Assembly: GCA_947652605.1 (NCBI GenBank)
Contig: OX393583.1
Location: 9,465,222 to 9,529,221, forward strand
Source of the DNA: Elmis aenea
Lineage: Eukaryota > Arthropoda > Insecta > Coleoptera > Elmidae
DNA: 64,000 nucleotides
Direction: 5' to 3'
The number at the start of each line of letters is the position of its first letter. Position 1 is the first letter of the stretch. The translations under genes and the position numbers were made by a program. This document shows positions 1-10,870 of this stretch, piece by piece. Below the pieces are notes generated by a model that was not told the origin of the DNA, searched no databases, and worked only from the letters and a program-made list of their open reading frames with translations.

Positions 1-399
1 TCAGCTTTTCAGAATATTACGAAAACTCTTCATTATTATAAATTCATAATTATCAATCATATCTCTTCAATGTGTTATAACTCCGTTATTGTTGTAATAA
101 TTGAAAAAATGTACAAATTATTTTTAGATATATTCATGAAATTTGATGGTGCAAAAACTTTTTTTTAAACGCTTTTTTAAAGTTATGACACAAACTTACC
201 TTTTTTAAATGGAAGCTACAGTACCTAAGTTGTCTATGACCCATTTAAATTCCTTATTTTTTTCTCATTCCAAATATACGAGGGTTGACGTAGTTATTTT
301 AAATAATTCGCAAAATACAAAGGTTTTTAATTTTTTTAAAAATTAAAATTAAAAAATCCAAAATAAGGGGCATACTACAATTTATTTACACCCGGTATA
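1..399. repeat. Right end of a TACAGGGTG-type element, truncated by the window edge
   Basis: The stretch ends in TTTACACCCGGTATA at about 385-399. The same terminus closes the element at 18188-18779, where it faces a TATACAGGGTG left end. The left end here lies outside the window. No coding potential is visible. The family assignment rests on the terminus only. Confidence 0.45.
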
Positions 400-714
400 C
401 ATCAATATTTTACTATTTTATTAAATCCTTTAAAAGTGACCCTTAAAGTTACAATTGTCCAAAAGCGCAAAATGAATACCGCCCCGGTCACAATAGAAAT
501 TAATCATAAAAAGACAATTAAAACACTGACGCTTACGTGTAAATTTACTGTTCGTTAAATTTTATGTATCAGCAAAATTAATGGGCGCCATACAGACCTG
601 GCGCCGGGTTTTGTTGTGATATGAAAAGCGAATAATTACTTATGACTTGTTCTGTAAAGAGAAAAACACATTAGGCACATTGTAACAGAAATAAAACGCT
701 TCATTTAGTTTAAT

Positions 715-728
715 TTTATTTATTTATT
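715..728 (-). promoter_or_regulatory. Candidate polyadenylation signals of the FABP gene
   Basis: On the minus strand this reads as overlapping AATAAA hexamers, about 170 bases beyond the FABP stop codon, a normal 3' UTR distance. The interval 400-896 shows no other gene and presumably holds the 3' UTR and downstream DNA. Confidence 0.5.
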
Positions 729-896
729 GTGAAATTTTACACAGTACTTTAGTTGCCAACAATTTTAAGAGTACGCATTTGACTTTTAAACACTAGAATT
801 GTACATATTCAGTTGCGGTTACAAATTTTGTAAATATTTCAGTACAAAGAGTGGAAGAGGTATAACATATACCAACACGAACAAATCATGACTGAT

Positions 897-950
897 TTAA
901 TGCTGAAGTTTGTAAATTCTGGTTGATACGATGTCGTCTACCTTCAGTAC
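897..950 (-). CDS. fabp: Fatty-acid-binding protein, last coding exon
   Basis: A TTTCCAG acceptor at 951-957 opens an in-phase exon encoding the last 17 residues and the stop: VLKVDDIVSTRIYKLQH. The Arg-x-Tyr (R130, Y132 in the proximal isoform) is the C-terminal pair that binds the fatty-acid carboxylate in this family. The final beta strand is thus complete. The exon joins 1317-1594 in phase 0 (donor GTAAGT, ATG|GTA). The short intron 951-1316 contains a small hAT-like insertion. Confidence 0.9.
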   Translation of the reverse strand, partial: VLKVDDIVSTRIYKLQH

Positions 951-1013
951 CTGGAAATAAAAAATAAAAGTTAGCAAATAATACGAGGCACATCACGCGT
1001 TAACTCTAAAGGT

Positions 1014-1158
1014 ACGTCCACACCAAGCGCGTCAAACTGCGCCTCGCCGCTCGAAACAGCGCAAACCGCGTACATTTTACGTCTAAATAGCACGAACTGC
1101 AACGTTCGCGAACGTTTGCGCGGTTTGACGTAGTTCGGCGCGCTAGATGTGAAGGCAC
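1014..1158. mobile_element. 145-bp hAT-like MITE in FABP intron
   Basis: Both sides carry the 8-bp duplication CTAAAGGT (1006-1013 and 1159-1166), the size expected for hAT transposition. The ends are imperfect inverted repeats: a CCACACC-AGCGCG type end on the left, and the complement of GCGCGCTAGATGTGAAGG on the right. The interior is much more GC-rich than its surroundings and contains a TTCGCGAA palindrome, as does the element at 60331-60740. The open frame running through it on the minus strand is chance. Confidence 0.6.
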
Positions 1159-1316
1159 CTAAAGGTGCTTCCAAACTAAACACTTATACCAATTGAAAAA
1201 AATTTAGTAAGGCCACTTCGACATTTTAAGACAGAACAAAAAACTCCTCTACTCCTTCGGATCAAAGAGAATCTCCGTATGACGTTGATAATTTATAATA
1301 TGATAACAACACTTAC

Positions 1317-1594
1317 CATTTTGACTTCAGTGTCGCTAAACGTCCTTTCGATGGTGGTTTCTTTTCCCTGTGGGTCCTTCTGGACTTCATGGAGGATATC
1401 GCCATCAATCGTGAAGGTAGCCTTTACGTTTCTACCATCAGCAGTTTCTTGGTCGAATTCAACACCTGGTTTGAACTTCACTACTACGTGTTTGAACGTG
1501 GAGTTGGAAGAAAGGACGTACTCATCGCCGTCTTTAACTAAATCCACTACAGGAGACACGGTGTTACCCATTTTGCGGGTAATCAGACCGACAC
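1317..1594 (-). CDS. fabp: Fatty-acid-binding protein, common central exon
   Basis: Encodes residues 27-119 of an intracellular FABP (cytosolic lipid carrier, ten-stranded beta barrel). It begins after a TTCTTGCAG acceptor with GT, completing a Gly codon begun by either first exon, then reads VGLITRKMGNTVSPVVDLVK. Family landmarks visible are GxGxxTRKMGN near the helix cap, FKPGVEFDQETADGRNVKA in the barrel, and TTIERTF carrying the inner Arg. It ends at ATG|GTAAGT. With the last exon and the proximal first exon the product is 136 residues, against about 132 for typical members. No stop or frameshift is present, so the gene appears functional. Lipid cargo cannot be told from sequence. Confidence 0.95.
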
Positions 1595-1875
1595 CTGCAA
1601 GAATAAATGAAAAAAATTACTAGGGATTTTTTTTAAAACAAAGTACTTAAAACAAATACAGTTGAGACACTACGAATACAATAGCGAGCTACACGTGTTA
1701 TTTATCGACTTCAAACAAGCCTACGACACAATAATAAGAGAGCAATTGTACACAGCAATGAAAGAACCTAACATACCCGACAAATTAATAACCATGACAA
1801 AGGCGACACTGCAAAATACGGAAATTTTCATAAAGAATAAAAACATGAAGTCAAAAGTATTTAAAGTATCTGGAG

Positions 1876-2102
1876 CAGCGTTTCTGAAACTTTTAAACAA
1901 GCGACCCAAATAATTTTCTAGAAATGAAAGAACGACCCGTAGGGAAAAGGGTCTCCCATCCCCGCAAGAAAATTTAAGAAAAAATATCTTTAGAAATGTA
2001 ATTTTAAAACAGAAATGTAAATTTTTATATTTCTCAAAACAGTTCCGTTTCGCGACCAATTAAAATTTAACCCGACCCAATTTTGGGTCGCGACCCATAG
2101 TG
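1876..2102. mobile_element. hAT-derived fragment inside the LINE relic
   Basis: It interrupts the LINE frame between box A and the QGDPLS box. The left end CAGCGTTTCTGAAAC and the repeated GCGACCCA motifs resemble a common hAT MITE type. The flanks ATCTGGAG and ATCTACAG could be an eroded 8-bp duplication (6 of 8). Boundaries are approximate. Confidence 0.45.
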
Positions 2103-2316
2103 TGATCTACAGGACTAAGACAAGGAGACCCACTGTCGGCATTATTATTTAATGTAACATTAAAAAAAATAATACAAGATAGTGAATTCAATAGAAATGG
2201 CAATATATACGCAGACAACCAACCACCAATGCATTGTTTTCGCACTCGACCTTGCGATCATCTGCAAAACAAAAAAAGAAGTTCAAAACATTGTTAAGAA
2301 GTTAGAGGATAGGTAA

Positions 2317-2604
2317 TAGGGGTGGGCGATATATCGATATATCGATAAATATCGATATAATTTTGATATCGATATATCGATATCCGACATTCCGATATAT
2401 CGATATTTTGAGGGCGAGAGGCGTTTTGTCTAGGTCACCAGTCTCTTTTTTCACTTTTTTACCGACTTTTTTAGCTTCGCGCCGCTTTTATATCGAAATT
2501 TCGATATATCGATATATCGATATTCCGATATATCGATATTCCGATATATCGATACCTATATCGATATAATTTCGATATCGAAATTTGGATATCGCCCACC
2601 CCTA
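2317..2604. mobile_element. 288-bp inverted-repeat element with TATCGATA-built ends
   Basis: Terminal inverted repeats are TAGGGGTGGGCGATAT and its complement. The subterminal arms consist almost wholly of repeated TATATCGATA palindromes around a GC-richer core. TAGGGG ends suggest a hAT, but no clean 8-bp duplication flanks it. It sits in the LINE relic. Open frames through it are simple periodicity. Confidence 0.55.
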
Positions 2605-3311
2605 GCAGGATAAAGTAAAACAGGTGGGTCTGAAAATCAACGAATCACAAAACCAAATATATGATAATAGGACCTAAAAGTAACGAGATAGAAAGGGAAG
2701 GATATCTATCAATCAAAATCGAACAGAACAACGAGAGACGCTTTGAAAAAGTAAGAAATTTTATTTATCTGGGTGTGCAAATTATTGATAACTGCGACAA
2801 CGGGAAATAAGTTAGAGCGAGACTTTCAAAGGCAATAAATCTAGCAACAATCCTTAGATCAAAAATTATCTCAAGAAAGGCCAAAGTAAGATTGTACAAA
2901 ACTGTACACTGTAACTTACGCTTGTGAAACCTGGATAATCAACAAAAAAGAAAAAGGCGATTCCGAAAAGTGGGAAAGGGAAATATTGCGGAGGATTTAC
3001 GGGGGAGTAAAAATAAATACCGGAGAATGGAGAAGAAGAACAAACGAGGAAGTAATGAGATTGTACAAAGAACCGTCTATAATCAAAGTAGTAAGGGCCC
3101 AGAGAATAATATGACTTGGGCATGCACAACGCCTCTATAAGCAAAAAAACACGAAGATAAGATGATTAAGGCGAGTAGAATAGGTATGAGAAAAAGACGG
3201 AGACCTGAGAAAAGATGACTGGAAGCGTCGAGGATGATTTAGTGACGAACTGGGCAGAAGCAGCGAAAAATAGAAAGAAGTGGATGGAGATAGCAAATCG
3301 AGCCTTTTATA

Positions 3312-3660
3312 TACAGGGTGGTCCACTTTTTAGTAGCAGGACTTTAACAGTCGATACAAAAACTTATTTTAAATCGACTTTTCCACATCAACATGGGTCC
3401 ATAAACGCTTCATTTTAAAGATACGGGGTTTGAAATTTTCGAAAAAATATCGATAATGTTTAACCGTTTCTCAACCAGTAGTTATATTTATACCAAATTT
3501 GGTATACAGCGCCACCTTACAGGTTACCACATTCGGTGAGAATGTCAAGCCCCACAAGCAACCAGTGGAGGAGTTGTAAGGGTTCAGATTCAATAAATTT
3601 TATAAAAAACTAGTACCTACGGCCCTGTTTAAAATCAAACTCAAACATGTTTTTGGGTAG
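3312..3660. repeat. Left arm of an inverted pair ending in TACAGGGTGGTCCAC
   Basis: Starts TATACAGGGTGGTCCACTTT and continues for about 350 bases. It is closely matched in inverse orientation by 11850-12202; for example both contain TACCAAATTTGGTATACAGC-like and GAGAATGTCAA stretches. A TA flanks the end. The two arms bracket 8.9 kb of other sequence. Confidence 0.6.
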
Positions 3661-4228
3661 AGCATTTTATTCTAAACAAGTTTGAAGGTGGAATTCTACT
3701 GGATCAATTTATGTTATTTATGAACTACGTGTTTTTTTTTTTGTATATTCAAGGTGCAATAAAACAAAAAATATTATGTAAATGATGACTTGTTGATTAT
3801 AGAAGTTAAACAGTTGTTTCTGCGCTGTTTTTTATACCAAAATTAACAAGGTAAAAATAAATGTTTATTTACACTATAAGCAATTAACAAACAAGAAAAA
3901 GCTTTCCAAGTATCGCCGGTTTTATTGTCGACCGTTTAGCGGACGATTTATTGCAACTAATGCAAATTTGCCATGATTTATTTGACTGCATTGTTTTTAA
4001 TTTGGTATACATTTCCAGAACGATCAGACCATACGTGTAATACAGGATGCGCATTGTACTTGCTAATAAAATATTGTACTGCATCGTGCAGAATTTAAAT
4101 GGAATTAAGAAATTGACAAAAAAATGCAGTTAGGTTACTAGTATTTAAAAAAAAAGAATTAAATGCTTTATGAAAATAGCCCAAAAATTCTGTATAAAAT
4201 ATAAAAATGTCCATAAAAAACAACAAAA

Positions 4229-6572
4229 TGCTGTACAGGATGATAATAATCTACATGATGTGTTGCATGGGTAACTTTGTTATTTAGCAAAGTTGGGCAG
4301 AATTTCAAGACGAATTTAATGCCATTTTGACACTTGACTTACACCTTTAACTTCTTTTAAATGTTTTTAATAACAAACGGTTTTTCCAACGGTAAATAAT
4401 TTCATAGCCACCTACGATAAAATCAAAATTTGGAATGTTTCCTGTACATATTTTTACGTAGAATCAGAACAAAATATCTAATTTTTGAGATATAATAAGC
4501 AAAACTTGTGCTTTTTTAAAAGGCAACCATAGTTGGGTTCATAAGAGTTCATTAAAACAAGAATTTTTACTCGTTTTATTAATGTATGGGTTGATAGGTT
4601 TTTCGTTAAAAATAAGTAAGTTATTACAATAATACTGTATTTGTTAAGTTAAATCAAAGTTTTTATAAATATAAAAACAAAACAGTACATAAATAAACTA
4701 GCTGTACTTAATTAAACACATAAAAAATTGAAAACTGAAATATTTTAGGATATTTTTTACATTTCAGTATAATTTATGATTTTTCAGTTACTATTACTAT
4801 TAAATCTAAATTATAACATGCGTTCAAAGTGTAGCCCACTCTCCATGGGCAATACAAATTTAAGATCTGGATTTTGTAGATAATAAGGTTTTCCTAAGCA
4901 TATTTCCTTTTATGTATTTGATAAATTGTCCTTTAACTTTTTTTTCGCTTTTTTAACATTTGAAGATCAATCATTTGTTCTTACAAACATTTATTTGACT
5001 GAACTTGTTTGTCAGGGTTAATTATTGTAATTTTTGACCCATTTACACATATCCGATAAAATCAAAGCTTCGTTTTTTAAACCAAAGCTTTTAATTAAAA
5101 AATTTACTTTAAACATTTTATCAATATTTGGAGCATGGAGCGGGGTTGGAGCTGGAGCAGGAGCATGCAGATTGATGTCGGAGCGGAGCAATTAAAAAAT
5201 TAGACTGCTCCAAATCGCAGGGATTAAAACTTAAAACAGCTAATATTAAAAAGACAGTTGAATACAATTGATGAATTAATATTAGCTATTTTAAGCAGGG
5301 GTTTAGAGCAGTCCAATTTTTTAATTGCTCCGCTCCAGCTCCGCTCCGGCATCAAAATGCCTGCTCCAGCTACGCTCCATGCTCCAACTATTATTAACAT
5401 TAAAAAAAAAAGTTTTTTGATTTAAAAAAAAATTGTAGTCTCTTATTTATTGCAAATGTACAAAATCACACCACACAAACTAAATAATTAGTTAAGGCAA
5501 AAATATATGTCACTTCTCTTCGATTTTCGTCAAACTATATCTATTTATTATATCTTGTTTTATTGGTTCCTTGGTTACTCGGTTACTTGGCCGCTCTCTC
5601 ACTCTTGTTTTTAAAAACAAAGTTTTAATTTATCTAATATGTAGAAGTTGGTCAAAAATAACAATATTTGACCCTAACAAACAAGTGAACAAATTATTGA
5701 TCTTCAAACTTGAAAAAAAGGAAAAAAACAGTATTTAAAAAAAAAATTGTACATAATAAACTGGAGCAGTGGAGCAATCAGAATTATTTGCTCCGGACTC
5801 CGCTCCTGCTCCGGGCAAAAACCTATTGCTTCACTGCTCCGTGCTGCAGCTCCGCTCCGAGCTCCGCTCCAAACCCCTGATTTTAAGGACAATTCATAAA
5901 ATTTAAAAAAAAAAAACATGCTCAGGAAAACATTATCTACAAAGTGCAGATCTCAAATTTGTATTGCCCATGTAGAGTGGGAGTTACACTTTGAACACAT
6001 GTTATAATTTAGATTCAATAGTTGTAATATTAATAGTAACTGAGAAGTCATAAATATTTAAGTTTTGAACTTGTTATGTTTGATTAAGTACCTACAGCCA
6101 ATTTATTTATGTATGGTTTTTTTTAATGGCCACTTTTATTAAACTAAACAAATACAATAATACTGTAATAAACTTGCTTATTTTTAAAGAGAAACCTGAC
6201 AACTTCAATGAAACAAGAAAAAAAATCTCTTGTTAATGAACCCACAGACAACTATCGTTGCCATTTAAGACACGTCAAGATTTTTTAAATATTTTTTTCC
6301 GATTTTATGTAAAAATATCTACAGGAAACATTTCAAATTTTAATTTTATCGTAGGTGGCTATGAAATTATTCACCATTAAAAAAGTCGTGTGTTAAGTTT
6401 TTTCAATATTACTAAAAAGTTGAAGGTGTAGGTGAAATATCAAAATGGCTTTAAATTCGTCTTGAAATTCTGCCCAGCTTTGCTAATTTAACCGACTATG
6501 TAACTCTTATAATAACAAAGTTACCCATACAACACATGTAGATTATTGTCACTTTGTATACAAGACATTATT
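4229..6572. repeat. Large foldback with 0.7-kb arms
   Basis: Bases 4229-4935 reappear inverted at about 5885-6572. Examples are GGGTAACTTTGTTATT near 4269 against its complement near 6517, and the GGGCAATACAAATTT stretch near 4848 against the copy near 5960. The centre holds a hAT element (5296-5879) and a second partial, inverted copy of the same hAT family (about 4930-5225). A related end occurs near 12425-12510. No gene is seen. Confidence 0.65.
5296..5879. mobile_element. 584-bp non-autonomous hAT, GCTCC-rich ends
   Basis: A perfect 8-bp duplication ATTTTAAG lies at 5288-5295 and 5880-5887. Terminal inverted repeats are CAGGGGTTTAGAGC and GCTCCAAACCCCTG. The subterminal regions are runs of GGAGC/GCTCC repeats. 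No transposase is present. A shorter relative is at 19988-20210. Confidence 0.85.
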
Positions 6573-7357
6573 AAACATTGTATGTTTTAGTTAAAAGTTT
6601 AAGTGGTTGCCTGACTCTCTCTTACGGATCTCAAAAACAGAATGGTTATAGCAAGCAGTGTGCGTTAGTAAAGACTTAAAGTTTGTCTAGGTAAAGGACA
6701 CTAAAATATAAATATCTTATGTCGGATGTCTTTACCTGGTACCTAATCGTATTAATTTTGGTGGAAAACACTAAATCTAAATGAATACAACTAGAATCAT
6801 ATTTTATAAGTAGCGAAAGTTACATTGAATTAAATTTAAAAAGTGTTTTTTGTCAGTACTGTACATGTAACTAATCATGAAATTTTGGACCCAATACAGA
6901 CGAATATAATCACCCGCATATAACAGATAAGGCGACGTATTCAATCAAAATAGGAATGGAGAGCTCAAATAAAGATAATCTGGGCAAACAGTTATTAAAC
7001 TTTAAACTAGATTACTAATGCCAACAAAAAAAAGTTTATTTACGGGTCCTCTGCGCTTTTATCTGTATCACGTATTATTTATTAAACGTTTGTAATCTTT
7101 GAGTTATTAAGTTAATAATTGCTGTTTTATAATCATACACAAACAAAAAGCAGAAATCATTCGGAACGCCCATTCGGATAAACTAATCAGACTAAATTAA
7201 TGTTATTTTTGTTTGTTAACGGATGATTTTGTTGCTAGTTGATGATTAACAAATTGGCATACGATATAAACAAAATAGTAGCGTTAGTAACGGCAACAAA
7301 AATAATATTTTGACGTAAAATGATTTGTTCGCAAATGGTGTAGTTATACTTGTATTA
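6573..7357. other. Intronic DNA without recognisable feature
   Basis: AT-rich sequence in FABP intron 1. I see no open frame, splice-flanked exon or clear repeat end here. Confidence 0.5.
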
Positions 7358-7607
7358 TACAGGGTGGTCCACATAGAAGGGCCACTATTGGGATCTCGTT
7401 AACGGTAAGAGCTATAAAGAAGTTTTAGACAAATTGTTCCCCTTCCTAAAACCTACTCAGTGGTGCTTAAATGTTCTAATAAAGTGACATGGCACACATT
7501 GAAAAGGTCTACGAAAATGGAACAATTTGTCTAATTTAAACTTCTTTGTAGCTTTTACCGTTTACGAGATCCCAATAGTGGCACTTCTATGTAGACCACC
7601 TTGTATA
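7358..7607. mobile_element. 250-bp foldback MITE, TACAGGGTGGTCCAC ends
   Basis: TATACAGGGTGGTCCACATA at the left is mirrored by TATGTAGACCACCTTGTATA at the right. The inner arms also pair: CACTATTGGGATCTCGTTAA on the left and its near complement near 7555-7580. TA flanks both ends. The same arms recur at 13691-15592. Confidence 0.75.
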
Positions 7608-8159
7608 ACCAGAGATACTGAAAAAAAAATTTGGAAACCATGATCGTAGAAAAAGGGAAAAATTGATAAACAATAATTGTTAACTGGGGCGAAATTATAA
7701 AATTATTTAAGAGATTAAAACCATTCTGCTTAACAAGCTCCAAGAATATTTATTAAAGTTTTTTGTAAACAAATTTATTCAAAAGTTAAAAATACAACTG
7801 GCAGCCAAATCCAAGGTAAAATATAAAACATTGCTATCTCTAGAACAGGTTGTGAGGTTATACTGTTGATGACCGTGCATTGTGAGCTGCGTTATCTATT
7901 TCGAAACTTCGGGAAATAAGCATACAAAGCACGAAAAACGGATACATGGTGAAAGAATAACAGGGAAAAGAGATAGAAATAAAAATATTAACAAAATAAA
8001 AGTAAGGTAAGATTAGTTAGTAACCCAAAACGATCAAGGTGTGATAAGGTCAAGGTAAAGATAACCTCATCCGAAATGTGGAATTGTGAGAATCTTTGAC
8101 GCCTATACACAAGCAATACACATTACACCTGGTCAATAAGGGAAACAAATTGTAAGGGG

Positions 8160-9300
8160 AAAAAGGGTCACTAAATTAAATAAAACCTGCATGGAGATAG
8201 CTTACAGAATGGCAGATAGCGACGAATACACTACAGACGAGGGGAAGAGAAAAAAAGCACAGGGAAACTAGAGGAATTCTTTGGGAGAACCACAAAAAAT
8301 AGAAAGTCACCGGAAAATAGAGTTAACATGGAAGAAGCACTGGCAAAAATCATGAAAATGATCGGCGACTTCAGAACAGAGGTAAAACAAGACCTACAAA
8401 ATATAAGGGAGGAGCAGAAAGACTTTTGGAAAGAAGTAAAAGAAATAAAAGAAGAAAATGAGTTCCTAAAGAAACAAAATAATGAAACTAAAAAAGAGTT
8501 ACAACTGCTAATAGGGAAAATGGATCTAATGGATAAAGAAAAAAGAAGAAACAATATTATAATACAAGGAGTACCGATAACTACATATGAAGAAGGCGCC
8601 ATAAAAAAGGGGATGAATAGACTATTAAAAGACAAGCTAGAAATAGAAGTCAAAATTAAAAATGCAAGGAAGTTAGGAGAAAAACATGCCTTCTAGAGAT
8701 GGTAAACAATACAGACAAGCAGTTAATTATGAGCAATAAAAGCAAATTAAAAAAATAGGAAAGATATTAAGATATATATTAACAACGATATGAACTCAGA
8801 AGAACGCGAAATACAAAAAATAATAAGAGACCAGGCAAAGAACCATAGAGAAAAAGGAGAAATTGTTAAAATTGGATACCAAAAGCTAATTATAAATGGA
8901 GAAGTTAGATTCTGAACAAGGAAAGGAAAACGCTAGCAGCTAAAACTGACAACAATCCAAAACTCATAGCTGGACAAGAGGGAGCCGAGAATAAAATAGA
9001 TAACGACCCAGCAAAGGAAAAGGACAGAATAAAAACACGGACAAAAAAGAAAGAAAAGAGATGTATTCGCAAATTAGGAACTGGAAATGTAAGGAGCCTA
9101 TATGGAAAAATGGAAATGAGGATGGTTAATGGAAAAGAAGACAACCCAAAAACCAAGAACCAAAAAGACAAGATAAGCAAAACACTGCAGATAGGAACTA
9201 AAAGTGTCGAACTGGACAGAGGCAGCGAAAAATAGAAAAAAGTGGAGGGAGACAGCAAACCGAGCCCTAGGCCTAAATGGCCTGTAGTGCTTATTTATAT
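8160..9300 (+). pseudogene. LINE copy with the middle deleted
   Basis: ORF1 starts near 8209 (MADSDEYTTDEGKRKK), then continues in another frame at 8328-8696. That part shows a coiled coil of charged heptads followed by RRNNIIIQGVP, as in L1-type ORF1 proteins. Decayed ORF1 C-terminal sequence follows (KNHREKGEIVKIGYQKLIIN, near 8839-8897). ORF2 then begins (KLGTGNVRSLYGKMEM, start of an endonuclease, near 9070-9118). After a short stretch it jumps to the extreme C-terminal tail (EAAKNRKKWRETANRA, near 9219-9267). Nearly all of ORF2 is missing. The family is that of 1650-3302. Confidence 0.75.
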
Positions 9301-9444
9301 ATATCTCTAGAACATGTCTGTTGTTTTAAAAAATCAACGAAGAAAGTTTGTTTCTGCGCTTGGTAGAACATGCTGATAATCACTATATGAACGTTAAAAA
9401 TTGGGGATAGTAATATTTACTTGGTTTACATGATTTATATTGTA

Positions 9445-10870
9445 TGCCAGTAATTTTTTTTCTGCGTCTGTCCAGAAAGTCAGTTGTTTCCGATTAATTT
9501 TTAGGCTGGAAAATACATCTTTCTTTACTGGCCTAGGCCCGAAAGCAGGGTTGGCTTGATTTAAATAAGCTGATTGTTTGAAATTGACGATGATTTAAAT
9601 AAAACTTTATTTATTTTCACGATTCAACGTCACACGCCACTTATAAATTAAATGCACGTTTTACTTCCATCCGTTTAAACAACCGCCAGTAAAATACTCC
9701 GAAAATATTGCATATTGACTTCTCATAGGTCAGGGAGAAAAAAAAATTGCTACAGGAATTTTTTTAGACGCATTCTGGTAGATTTACGTTGTAAAATTTC
9801 ACAATAATTTTTAATATTAGGGTCTAAAGATCTTTTTTATTATTGATTTTTCAGAAAATGATAGTCTTGATAAAAGTGAATGCATGACACAACTAATTTT
9901 AAGATGGAAAACAATTCATATGACACTAGATTTTATAGTTTTTAAAAATATTCGCAAAAGTGGAGACTTACAACGCGATAAATGCATGGGAAATAATTAT
10001 TTAGAGATCAAAAATATGACAATACGAAATTTGAAGTTAAAATTTTATTTTCGAACCTTAAAGTAGTTTCAACATTCAAAAAGCTTGCAACTAATAGAAA
10101 AGCTTTTTATTATCGTTTTCTCGGTAAATTTTATTCTTGTGAAAAGTTGGTGCATGGTCCAAAACTTATTTGGATGTTAAAATTACTTCAAAAACTAAAA
10201 TAAAAATCTTTTCCTATGAAGTTTTTTTGTAACTCTTAAAATAAGGCCACTTTACTCTTCTGGATATTTCTGAAATCGCTAAAATCTAGTGTCATATGAA
10301 TTATTATTAAATTTTTTTCATCTTAAAATGAGTTTTAGGTCATGCACCAACTTCTACCAAGAATAAAAGTTTGTGAGAAATTTATCAAAAAAAACTTTAA
10401 TTTTTTGAATGACGCTGTATAAAAGATATAATAATCAAGTTTCATAAAAAAAAATCAAAAATCTGTGATATTTTTGATTGTTTTGATATAAATCAATGAC
10501 TTTTGATTTTTTTTAAATGATTTTTTAAAAATAAAAATCAAATTTTGCCCAACCCTGCCAGAAGAAAGTAACTGGTTGCCATGGTAATGGGTTGTTTTTA
10601 CCGGCCTAGACCGGAAAGTAGTTGGTTGCCATGGTGATGAGTAGTTTTTTGATTTTCGCTGTCAAACAAGCGTCGTTTTCACCTGTAGTTTGTTAAGTTA
10701 TTGTTTAATTATGGATGGTGACGATAGTGATTTTGGTGTCAGTGGCGGACGCAGAAAGAACACACCCGTAAAGTGTCTTTACTGGACTCGTATGCTTCCA
10801 GGACTCGCCCACGGCTCGTCCAAGAACTGTCTACTTGTCCAGTAAAGTACCTCTTTCCGGTCTTGTTACT
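9445..10870 (+). repeat. Dispersed repeat, split by a hAT
   Basis: The parts 9445-9545 and 10558-10870 together match, in inverse orientation, the uninterrupted copy at 48737-48965. Shared blocks include GTAACTGGTTGCCAT, the GATGGTGACGATAGTGATTT stretch and AGTGGCGGACGCAG. A short open reading (MDGDDSDF...) near 10711 is repeated in the other copy, but no protein family is recognised. Confidence 0.6.
9546..10557. mobile_element. 1.0-kb non-autonomous hAT, GATTTAAAT ends
   Basis: Left end CAGGGTTGGCTTGATTTAAA; right end AAATTTTGCCCAACCCTG. The flanks CCCGAAAG and CCAGAA(GA)AG derive from one site, since the uninterrupted copy near 48917 reads CCAGAAAG. The interior holds a second repeat (about 9840-10440) related to 31501-32060. 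The family is that of 14156-15418. Confidence 0.75.

Larger units (their letters stand above)
1650..3302 (+). pseudogene. Non-LTR retrotransposon reverse-transcriptase relic
   Basis: Conceptual pieces in order are: HVLFIDFKQAYDTIIREQL (RT box A, near 1695-1755); GLRQGDPLSALLFNVTL (QGDPLS box, 2108-2160); a decayed YADN for YADD (near 2208); a KIN motif (near 2630) and FIYLGVQI (near 2760-2785); and a C-terminal tail with NWAEAAKNRKKWMEIANRA (near 3246-3303). Several stops and frameshifts and two inserted DNA elements (1876-2102 and 2317-2604) make it dead. Its tail matches the copy ending near 9270, so both belong to one family. The clade is not settled. Confidence 0.8.

Noticed and set aside
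971..1183. 70-residue minus-strand open frame between FABP exons
   Set aside because: It spans a hAT-like MITE and its target duplications; no splice sites or homology.
2363..2569. 68-residue open frame rich in Ile, Tyr, Arg, Asp
   Set aside because: It is the translation of TATCGATA repeats in an inverted-repeat element.
10711..10790. Possible exon starting MDGDDSDF
   Set aside because: Repeated in the copy at 48737-48965 as part of a dispersed repeat; no family match and no splice context.
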